64,000 nt of DNA from Ignavibacteriota bacterium (GTDB lineage Bacteria; Bacteroidota; Ignavibacteria; Ignavibacteriales; Melioribacteraceae). This document shows positions 46,024 through 53,189 of this stretch, in pieces. Below the pieces are notes generated by a model. That model was not told the DNA's origin. It saw only the letters and a list, made by a program, of their open reading frames with translations, and made no database searches. The stretch covers positions 48,877 to 112,876 of the forward strand of contig JABFGH010000013.1 of assembly GCA_013112585.1 (NCBI GenBank), given 5' to 3'. Numbering within the stretch: the first letter of the stretch is position 1; each line of letters opens with the position of its first letter. Position numbers and translations under genes: made by a program.

Positions 46024-47582
46024 TCAGTTTTCCCTATTTTGTAATTTATATATGTCTGATCATCTTCAATAATATTGTAGTGGCATTTTGCACATTCAAC
46101 TTTTTTGTGCGAGCCATCCAATTTAAAATTTGCGTTATCGTGATTAAATTTTGTCGGATTCCAATTTTCATTTGTGTGGCATTCCAAACAATTCACTTCC
46201 CCATTCTCTACAAACTGACTTCGATGAATATCAATATGACAGTTTTCACATGACTTGTTCAAGCCTTGAAACACATGAATCTCTTGTCCGTCATCTTTCT
46301 CAACGAAATGACATTCTCTGCAAGCAGTTTCATCATGCTTACCGAGCAATTCAAATCCGGTATTAGTGTGCTCAAATGATATAGTATTCCAAGATTCAGA
46401 AACGTGACATGATTCGCAATTATTTTCCCGCAAGAATTTTTCACTAATTGAATTACCATGAACATTGCTATGGCATTGAATACACTTTAAGTCACTGAAT
46501 CTAAAAGACCAATTATTTTTTTTATAATGGCAATCGCTGCAGGGTACTGCAAGGTGTGCACCAAGCAGACTGAACTCTGTCTTATTATGCTCAACAATTG
46601 AGAACTGTGTACTTTCAAATCCTTGCTCAGTATGGCATTCATCGCAATCCCTTTTTGAGGCAGCCGTTGTAAACTCCCCTTTGTGATAATCTTTGTGGCA
46701 ATCATAGCAATTTGTGTAAGCAGGTTTTAATCCACGATTGGCTGTATGGCAGTCATTGCACTTAACAAGTTTATGTTTTCCAATCAGCGGAAAGTTTGTT
46801 TTTTCGTGCGCAAAAGAGCTGCGATTTTTAATTTGTTTAAATGAAGCAGTTACATGGCATGATGAACAGTTCTGTCCGAATTTATTTTTGTGAATGTCAG
46901 TATGACAATCACTGCACTGGCTAAATTTTATTCCGGTAAATTTTGTGAGATTTAACTTTTTATCTTGATCAGCAGTGTGACACTTTATGCATTCTAAATT
47001 TTTATGTTTGCCCGTTAATTTGAAGTTTGATTTATCATGCGAAAAATTTGAGGCAGGTTTAAAACTATCAAATCCATGACAATTTTCGCAGGAAGGACTT
47101 AGCGTATTTTCATGAACGTCTGTATGGCATAAAACACAATCGCTAACCAATCCAATAAATTCTGCACTATTTTTTATTTTTTCATTCAAAATAAATTCAC
47201 TTTTGTGGCAGTCTCTGCATTGAATCTTGCTATGTTTTCCGCGTAAATAAAATCCGGTTAAATCATGTTCAAAATTCTTCTCATCAAATCTTACAATTTC
47301 AAAATTCCTTCCATGATGCTCACTATGGCAATCAAAACATTGCTTGTTTTTAACTGAGGATAATGCGTGGTATCCTCTATTCTGCATAATCAATTCATCA
47401 ATTTCTGTGTGGCAGTCCAGGCACTTAGAATTCAAAACGGCTTCACCTAACTCATGGCATTTTGTACAATTACTAATCCCTTCTAAATCTTTATGGGCAT
47501 TGGTTAAATCACCAGGAGAAATTTGTGCGAGATTTATTCCGCCTGCAAGAAAAAATAAAATAATTATTCTTAGTGCTTTAAT
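46002..47582 (-). CDS. Secreted c-type cytochrome with 20 CxxCH motifs, probable ATT start
   Basis: Starting at the ATT at 47582 the 526-residue protein reads (M)KALRIIILFFLAGGINLAQ, a signal peptide, followed by 20 CxxCH motifs. A start at the first conventional codon (TTG at 47435) would drop the signal peptide and the first haem motif (CTKCH), which cannot work for a c-type cytochrome. GGTGA lies 6 nt before the ATT and an in-frame TGA lies three codons upstream. The repeating pattern F.L.GKH...C..CH recurs through the protein, as in the 34-haem partner. It ends CAACHS, overlapping the next gene by 22 nt. A periplasmic relay between the membrane module and the outer-membrane components is the simplest role. 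Confidence 0.88.
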   Translation of the reverse strand: MKALRIIILFFLAGGINLAQISPGDLTNAHKDLEGISNCTKCHELGEAVLNSKCLDCHTEIDELIMQNRGYHALSSVKNKQCFDCHSEHHGRNFEIVRFDEKNFEHDLTGFYLRGKHSKIQCRDCHKSEFILNEKIKNSAEFIGLVSDCVLCHTDVHENTLSPSCENCHGFDSFKPASNFSHDKSNFKLTGKHKNLECIKCHTADQDKKLNLTKFTGIKFSQCSDCHTDIHKNKFGQNCSSCHVTASFKQIKNRSSFAHEKTNFPLIGKHKLVKCNDCHTANRGLKPAYTNCYDCHKDYHKGEFTTAASKRDCDECHTEQGFESTQFSIVEHNKTEFSLLGAHLAVPCSDCHYKKNNWSFRFSDLKCIQCHSNVHGNSISEKFLRENNCESCHVSESWNTISFEHTNTGFELLGKHDETACRECHFVEKDDGQEIHVFQGLNKSCENCHIDIHRSQFVENGEVNCLECHTNENWNPTKFNHDNANFKLDGSHKKVECAKCHYNIIEDDQTYINYKIGKTECAACHS

Positions 47583-48898
47583 ATTGTTTCACCAAATTTT
47601 TTAGTAATTCTTATGCCAATCTTTTCTAAAAATTTATTCGGCAGTTCACCGCCGGCAAAAATATAAACCAAATCATTTTCTAAACTTGCGGTTCCTTCCT
47701 CTTTACTCTCAATTATTATTGAGTCATCTAAAATCTCTTTAACGTTTGAATTCAGTATTACTTTGATTGTTTTATTTTTACCTGCATTATTAATTTTATC
47801 TAAATTTTTAGGTTTAAGTCTGCTGAATGATTCGCCCCGGTATGAAAGTGTAACGTTATTTTTTTCTTCGGCAAGAAGCAGTGCAGATTCAATTGCGGAA
47901 TCCCCGCCCCCAACAACCAAAATATTTTTATCATGAATTAGTTCGGGCTCTAACAATCGATATGTTACTTTCTCTTTTTCCTCGCCCGGCACACCCAATT
48001 TTCTTGGCGACCCTCGCCTTCCTATCGTTAATAAAACTGTTGAAGTTTCGTAGGTTTGTTTTGATGTAACAACCTCAAACATCCCCTCATGTTTATTGAT
48101 TTCTAAAACTTTTTCACTTTCGTTTATTTTGATATTGTTCTTATTCAACACATCATGCCAGAGTTTTAATAATTCGATTTTACTTGTCTCGGTTAATTTC
48201 ACCCTGCCGTGCAAGGGTAATTCCATTGGTGAGGTCATAACAACCTTAGCTCTTGGAAATGCAAATACCGTTCCACCAAGTGTGTCTTGTTCGAGTGTAA
48301 TAAAATTTAAATTATTCTTTTTTGCGGTCAAAGATGCTGAAATTCCAGAAGGACCGGCACCAACGATAATTACATCCAATTTGGATTTGGAAAAGTTTTT
48401 TAACTTTCCTGTAATATTTTCCATTGCAAGTTTGCCCTGCTCCACCGCATTTTTAATTAGTCCCATCCCGCCGAGTTCACCGGCGATAAAAACACCGGGC
48501 ACATTTGTTTCGTAATACTGACTCACATGCGGTAATTCAACCCCCCGTTTTTCAGTACCCATCACTAATGAAATTGCCTGCACGGGACAAGCATGAAAAC
48601 AGGCGCCATGCCCAACACAATGCGATGCATTAATTGTTTTAGCTTTTCCGTTTACTAAGCCCAGTATATCTTTTTCGGGGCAGGCAGCTACGCAGGCGCC
48701 GCTTCCGATGCAAATATCATAATCGATTACGGGATGAAGTGAAACCGGTTCGTGAAAGCCATACTCTATTGCCTTTTGAATTTTTGCTTCAGTTGATACT
48801 GACTGCCTCTTTTTACTTTTTAGATAATAGAATAGAACTATTGCGATAAAAATACCAACAAGAAAATATGCGGCTAAATTTTCAACAAAAACTTCCAT
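47570..48898 (-). CDS. Membrane-anchored flavoprotein with two [4Fe-4S] clusters
   Basis: The 442-residue protein has one N-terminal membrane helix (about 8-25), then two 4Fe-4S motifs, CIGSGACVAACPEKD and CVGHGACFHACPVQA, then a two-dinucleotide-binding oxidoreductase: FAD site DVIIVGAGPSG (near 172) and NAD(P) site ILVVGGGDSAIESA (near 320). The flavin half is like thioredoxin reductase/YpdA-type proteins, without a CxxC redox pair. It could pass electrons between NAD(P)H or ferredoxin and membrane or periplasmic carriers encoded in the same operon. Its stop overlaps the signal-peptide start of the 20-haem cytochrome by 13 nt. Confidence 0.87.
   Translation of the reverse strand: MEVFVENLAAYFLVGIFIAIVLFYYLKSKKRQSVSTEAKIQKAIEYGFHEPVSLHPVIDYDICIGSGACVAACPEKDILGLVNGKAKTINASHCVGHGACFHACPVQAISLVMGTEKRGVELPHVSQYYETNVPGVFIAGELGGMGLIKNAVEQGKLAMENITGKLKNFSKSKLDVIIVGAGPSGISASLTAKKNNLNFITLEQDTLGGTVFAFPRAKVVMTSPMELPLHGRVKLTETSKIELLKLWHDVLNKNNIKINESEKVLEINKHEGMFEVVTSKQTYETSTVLLTIGRRGSPRKLGVPGEEKEKVTYRLLEPELIHDKNILVVGGGDSAIESALLLAEEKNNVTLSYRGESFSRLKPKNLDKINNAGKNKTIKVILNSNVKEILDDSIIIESKEEGTASLENDLVYIFAGGELPNKFLEKIGIRITKKFGETILKH
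47589..47593 (-). promoter_or_regulatory. Ribosome binding site that supports an ATT start
   Basis: GGTGA on the minus strand, 6 nt before the ATT at 47582, lies inside the 3' end of the flavoprotein gene. It gives the 20-haem cytochrome a start that includes its signal peptide. Confidence 0.6.
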
Positions 48899-48909
48899 AG
48901 CACATTAAA

Positions 48910-49500
48910 TTATAATTTTTTAATTGAATTTTCTGCAATTTTTGCCGCTCGTGAATTTGGGAATTGTTTGATCACATTATTCCAATGCTCTCTTGCTTTT
49001 TCCGTATTACCTTTTGCTGCCGCAATTGCACCCATGTTATAATTTGCTTCGTGATTATTTTTATCAATTGCTAAAACTTTTTTAGTGTATTCTTCCGCTT
49101 TTTCAAGATCATTTAAATTATAAAATGAAAAAGTTGAACCTAAGAGTATATCAACTCTATTTGGATCAATCTTAAGAATCGTTTCGTAAATTTCCAGTGC
49201 CTTTTGCGGCTGATGTGCGGCATTGAGCATATCTGCATATTCTTTTGCCGTAGAAGTATCAGCCGAATTTGATTCATAAGCCACTCGCAAATCTTCCAAT
49301 TTTTTTTTTGCTGTGCCTGACACACTTCCCATTCCCATGCCGCCTGCTGATGGGTTTAAATTATTATGAACTTCATCATTAGGCATATTATTTTTAGCTG
49401 CTGTTTTTGAATCGGAATCAGAATTGTATGTGAAGATGATTAGGAATAACACCACTAATAAAAATACACCGCCGTAAATATAAATTGATTTTGATTTCAT
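48910..49500 (-). CDS. Membrane-anchored TPR protein
   Basis: The 196-residue protein has an N-terminal membrane helix (about 8-25), a low-complexity Gly/Met/Ser linker (about 45-65) and three TPR repeats (about 85-190), e.g. PQKALEIYETILKIDPN and DLEKAEEYTKKVLAIDKN. TPR proteins of this shape (CcmI/NrfG-like) can present apocytochromes for haem attachment, which would suit an operon encoding 54 haem motifs; that is inference. AAGGAG precedes the ATG. Confidence 0.82.
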   Translation of the reverse strand: MKSKSIYIYGGVFLLVVLFLIIFTYNSDSDSKTAAKNNMPNDEVHNNLNPSAGGMGMGSVSGTAKKKLEDLRVAYESNSADTSTAKEYADMLNAAHQPQKALEIYETILKIDPNRVDILLGSTFSFYNLNDLEKAEEYTKKVLAIDKNNHEANYNMGAIAAAKGNTEKAREHWNNVIKQFPNSRAAKIAENSIKKL

Positions 49501-49512
49501 TTATACTCCTTA

Positions 49513-50388
49513 TTAAAAAATCCAGGTGTAGCCGAAGAGAACTGTAACTGAAACATGTATCAGCATAATAACCAGCATAATTATCGCAAATGGTAAATGT
49601 GCAATATGCCAGTACTTAAAAAGCTTTTGCATACTGCGCAATAGTCCAATTCTTCTTGTCAGCACTAATTTGGATTTACAGATTTTTATTATTTCTTTTT
49701 TTCTAAATTTATTAAGATTGTAATTATTTAAACTCTTTTTAATCTTTTTCAAAATTGATTTATTTTTAAAATAATCTTTAACCATTGTTTGAAATATTTT
49801 TCGAAAAGGAACAGATGTATAACTTTCAACTATTAAAAATTCTTCGATCGTGAATAGAAGTTTTTCATCCAGTTTGTATTTTTCTCTTAGCCTAATTGTT
49901 ATTTCAGCATTCTCTTCATTCAACTCCTCAAATGATTTTTCATGTCCTTGAATTGTTCTCGGTATTTGAATATAAATAAATCTTCCTATTACTCCGCTTA
50001 AAACAACAGCCACCATACTCCAAAAACTAATTGAAACAATTCCGCCGAACTTAAAGGCTGTATGATACAAAACTAATATTGGTCCCACAGTGCATAAAAA
50101 AATATGGAACTCCAGCCAGTGTTTAAGTAATCCTAATCTTGATAATCTTCTAACTCGCTTTCTGATCATGTATGAACTGACACCGACCAACATCATAAAT
50201 GAACCGATAATTCCTAATCCGTGACCAACGGTTCCCGATGGTTTTAACAAATTGTGAAGAGGATTAAAAAAGCGTTCCTCCATTGATGTAGTGTAGTAGT
50301 CGAAACCGTAAACTGCAATACCTATTGTAATAAGTACGCCGGTTAAGAATAAAATTGATAGATAAATTGAGTGTATTTTATTAGTCAT
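49513..50388 (-). CDS. Polytopic membrane protein with conserved-looking His, possible b-type cytochrome
   Basis: The 291-residue protein has about five membrane helices (about 8-28, 55-75, 92-112, 118-140, 263-285) and a long charged cytoplasmic segment (about 150-250). His residues lie in or near helices: GHGLG (near 56), EFHIF and YHTAF (near 94 and 108), and WHIAHLPF...LIHVSV (near 263-281), a pattern that could bind two haems b. I do not recognise a named family. Position beside FMN-binding and Fe-S proteins suggests transmembrane electron transfer. Confidence 0.72.
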   Translation of the reverse strand: MTNKIHSIYLSILFLTGVLITIGIAVYGFDYYTTSMEERFFNPLHNLLKPSGTVGHGLGIIGSFMMLVGVSSYMIRKRVRRLSRLGLLKHWLEFHIFLCTVGPILVLYHTAFKFGGIVSISFWSMVAVVLSGVIGRFIYIQIPRTIQGHEKSFEELNEENAEITIRLREKYKLDEKLLFTIEEFLIVESYTSVPFRKIFQTMVKDYFKNKSILKKIKKSLNNYNLNKFRKKEIIKICKSKLVLTRRIGLLRSMQKLFKYWHIAHLPFAIIMLVIMLIHVSVTVLFGYTWIF

Positions 50389-50461
50389 CGTTCAAGATTA
50401 AGAGTAAAGTTTGACATAATATAATAAGATATGAAAGATTATTAAAGTAGATTTATACCGA

Positions 50462-50968
50462 TTATGATTTTTTAAAGAGGTCAAGTAATGAAATGAAGAT
50501 CATTATAAAAAGTGAAGAATACATTAGCAGTGCAGAGATAAATGTGATATAAACAAACCCGCCGTCAATAAATCTTACACCCCAAATACTTGTAAATGAA
50601 ACCACGAGAGAAACGAAAGGTTCAATCAATAAAAACATTTTCCAAAAATGTGATGTTATGGAATTGAAATAGAAGATTAGTCCGACAGTTAAAAAAATGT
50701 ATGCTAAACCAAGCACGTGATTGTGTGTTGTCATCAGCATTTCGGATAAACTTTTTTTGTAGTTCATCTCCATTTCCATCTCATCAACAGAATCAGAAAA
50801 CTCCTCGATCTCACTCCCCTTAAACCTTTCCACAACTCCTTTGCTGGAATAGTCAGTTGTGTAATAGAGATATGCGAGTCCGACCAGCACCCCAAAAGTA
50901 AGCGTCAGTAGATACGCAGCTAATAATTTTTTTAATCCGCTCGGCAGTTCAAAAAGTTTTTTATTCAT
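50462..50968 (-). CDS. Four-helix membrane protein of unknown function in the electron-transfer operon
   Basis: The 168-residue protein has four predicted membrane helices (about 14-34, 84-102, 108-128, 140-164) and an acidic extracytoplasmic loop rich in Glu and Met (about 48-70). TTHNHVLGLAYIF has two His at the start of helix 2 that could bind a haem. No family is recognised. It overlaps the FMN-binding gene by 4 nt. Confidence 0.7.
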   Translation of the reverse strand: MNKKLFELPSGLKKLLAAYLLTLTFGVLVGLAYLYYTTDYSSKGVVERFKGSEIEEFSDSVDEMEMEMNYKKSLSEMLMTTHNHVLGLAYIFLTVGLIFYFNSITSHFWKMFLLIEPFVSLVVSFTSIWGVRFIDGGFVYITFISALLMYSSLFIMIFISLLDLFKKS

Positions 50969-51504
50969 AAACTATTTTTAATAGAATTAAAGATTAAAGT
51001 CAATTTACGAATTCCTTTAGTTACCGAATTAACTGAAATTGTTGCACCGCTGATAGCGGCAATATCTGATCCAATATTAAAGGACGATTCTGAATTTTTA
51101 TTTTTGAATTGTTCATTCCATTGATCGCTGCTGACACCGCCGCCATATTGTTCACGATACTTAACAATTTCTGATCGTATAATTTTTCCATCCAAATCGA
51201 ATATGACCATAAATGTGATCGGCATCGACTTACCGTAAACATTATCTAAAACAGCAATTGCTTTAAGTGAACCGGCTTCTTCTATTTTCCAATAATACAC
51301 ATAATTTTTGTAGAATTTTTGCTTACACTTTTTTTGAACCTCTGATAATAATTCAACCGGGATCATAAATTTTTTAGCATCATTAAAAACAGGACCGGAA
51401 AAAGTTGAATTAATTATTTCTTCCGATCTATCTTTAATTTCGCCGGCACAAATTGTACCGGCAAAATTAATTATTAATATTAAAAGTATTAAAAGAATTT
51501 TCAT
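50965..51504 (-). CDS. Secreted FMN-binding-domain protein
   Basis: The 179-residue protein has a signal peptide (1-20) and an FMN_bind domain (about 80-170) with the attachment-type motif SGATIS (Ser152-Gly-Ala-Thr155). ApbE attaches FMN to the Thr of D..[S/T]GAT motifs; here the expected Asp three residues before the Ser is Ala149, with Asp147 close by. Flavinylated proteins of this type serve in NosR, Rnf and extracellular electron transfer chains. No apbE is in the window. Confidence 0.82.
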   Translation of the reverse strand: MKILLILLILIINFAGTICAGEIKDRSEEIINSTFSGPVFNDAKKFMIPVELLSEVQKKCKQKFYKNYVYYWKIEEAGSLKAIAVLDNVYGKSMPITFMVIFDLDGKIIRSEIVKYREQYGGGVSSDQWNEQFKNKNSESSFNIGSDIAAISGATISVNSVTKGIRKLTLIFNSIKNSL

Positions 51505-51515
51505 TTTATAACTTT

Positions 51516-52589
51516 CTAAAACATGTAACCTGCGCCGAGATTAAATAATTTTACTTCACTGTTTGTTAATTGATTTTCACGCACACCGTAATCTAACTTA
51601 AACACAACTTGCGGAATTGGTTTAACCGAAAGTCCTACCATCCATTTTTTATTATGATATTTTTTTTCAGCATCACCGCCTCCTTCAAATGATGAAACTG
51701 TGTTATAATCTGTCCATCTAAAAAAGGGTATTACTTCCATCTTATCGCAGAAGAAAGATGCAACGTTATAACCCAGATCAAAGTAGTAACCCATTGATGA
51801 TTCAACCGGTTGATCGCTGTATGAAATATTGCCATACTCAAATACTGCGTGAATATTATTTGCCGTGTACTTTGCGTGAAATTCAATAAGGGTCAAAGGT
51901 ACTTCTGTGGAATCACCGTTTGCTTTATTATAAGTGAATGAAACTCCGGCTCTCAATCCGGGCAAACCTGTGTAATCTATTCTTCCGTTGTAAAGAAAAT
52001 TTTCAGCATCGGCTTTGTAGCCTTTCTGCCTTCCGCTTCTTATTCCCGATGAGTTTTTGAAATTATCGCTGTTCAAACCTTCCATCACTGATAGTTTGTA
52101 TTCAAACCCTTCGTGACTTCCGTAAAGTGCAACACCATTGCCGAACCAGGTAGTTGGAATAATATTTTTGCTGTACTCAGGTCGCTCAACACTTAAAAAT
52201 AAAGGAGGCTCGTGATATTCATTAAGCAAACCTACAGAGGGCAAAATTACACCCGCTTGAAATCCGAACCAATCTGCATGATGATAATTTATATAAGCTT
52301 GCTCTAACTCCAACTCTCCCTGTCCATCCTTTACAAAATTATGTTCAAGCTCTACTTCCGATTTAAGAGACCACTGCTCATTCCATGCATAACCAAAAAA
52401 TAAAACGAATCTATGAAAATCGAGAACCTTTTTAGCCTCTTTACCATCAGCTTTTTCATTATTGTAATGAAGTTCGCCGTAGCCGCCAATACTGGATTTA
52501 GGCTCGAAAAAGTCTTCATCTTGTGCAATAACTGTACTCGTTATTATTAGAAGAATCGTTATAAAAATTGCTGTATATATTTTCTGCAT
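51516..52589 (-). CDS. Outer-membrane porin-like beta-barrel, first gene of the electron-transfer operon
   Basis: The 357-residue protein has a signal peptide (1-22), then alternating strands with aromatic girdles (GYGELHYNN, LSVERPEYSKNIIPTTWFGNGVALYGS) and a final strand ending in GAGYMF. It resembles phosphate-selective porin O/P-like proteins of 14-18 strands. As the first gene of the run, 137 bp after the thioredoxin-like gene, its upstream gap probably holds the operon promoter. Confidence 0.8.
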   Translation of the reverse strand: MQKIYTAIFITILLIITSTVIAQDEDFFEPKSSIGGYGELHYNNEKADGKEAKKVLDFHRFVLFFGYAWNEQWSLKSEVELEHNFVKDGQGELELEQAYINYHHADWFGFQAGVILPSVGLLNEYHEPPLFLSVERPEYSKNIIPTTWFGNGVALYGSHEGFEYKLSVMEGLNSDNFKNSSGIRSGRQKGYKADAENFLYNGRIDYTGLPGLRAGVSFTYNKANGDSTEVPLTLIEFHAKYTANNIHAVFEYGNISYSDQPVESSMGYYFDLGYNVASFFCDKMEVIPFFRWTDYNTVSSFEGGGDAEKKYHNKKWMVGLSVKPIPQVVFKLDYGVRENQLTNSEVKLFNLGAGYMF

Positions 52590-52726
52590 CTGTATTTTCC
52601 TTTCAAAAAAAAAGTTAGTGATATTTATTTAAGAATTAAAGTTATTTTTATTTAGACTGTGTATAGATTATTAAAGTGATAATACTTCTTCATCACAATT
52701 AAAAAATTGTAAATATTGAAATGGTA

Positions 52727-53173
52727 TTATTCCGGTTTTATCCCCTTTACAAATTTGAGCGCTTTTAAAAGATTTTCTTTATCATAGTACCCTTGCAGTT
52801 CTCCTAATGAATTGTTTTCACCATCCAGAAAAACAATTGTTGGGTAAGAATTAACGCCAAAAATTTTTGCAAGTTCACTAATTGACTTAAACGAATTATT
52901 AATTTCCACAAAAACTTCTTTATCAATATCAGCATGGTATAATTGAAAATTATCATTCAGAAACTTACTTACTTCACTATCGGCAAAAACTTCCTTTTCC
53001 AATTTTCTGCACCACTTACACCAATCAGCAGAAAAATAAAGTACCTTTTTCTTTTGCAATGATGCAGAAGTATTCAGCATCGATATACTCTTCCAGTGTA
53101 ATGTACCCGAAGCTGATATTTGTACAGCCATTAAAAAAGTGATAAAAAATATCACTGCTTTATTTTTGTTCAT
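52727..53173 (-). CDS. Periplasmic thioredoxin-like protein
   Basis: The 148-residue protein has a signal peptide (MNKNKAVIFFITFLMAVQISASG) and a thioredoxin fold with active site CKWC in FSADWCKWCRKLEKEVF, cis-Pro in NSYPTIVFLDGE. It belongs to the DsbD-gamma/thioredoxin_7-like group that reduces or relays disulfides outside the cytoplasm. The ATG at 53173 is chosen because upstream in-frame codons fall in the TonB receptor gene and hide the signal peptide. Confidence 0.87.
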   Translation of the reverse strand: MNKNKAVIFFITFLMAVQISASGTLHWKSISMLNTSASLQKKKVLYFSADWCKWCRKLEKEVFADSEVSKFLNDNFQLYHADIDKEVFVEINNSFKSISELAKIFGVNSYPTIVFLDGENNSLGELQGYYDKENLLKALKFVKGIKPE

Positions 53174-53189
53174 AGCTAATGCTTTCAAT

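Noticed and set aside
47344..47604. Plus-strand open frame over the start of the 20-haem gene
   Set aside because: It is antisense to the signal peptide and first haem motifs and has no family features.
52676..52696. CRP/FNR-like operator GTGAT...ATCAC upstream of the porin gene
   Set aside because: The spacing between the half-sites (11 nt) does not fit either regulator, and one copy in AT-rich DNA can arise by chance.
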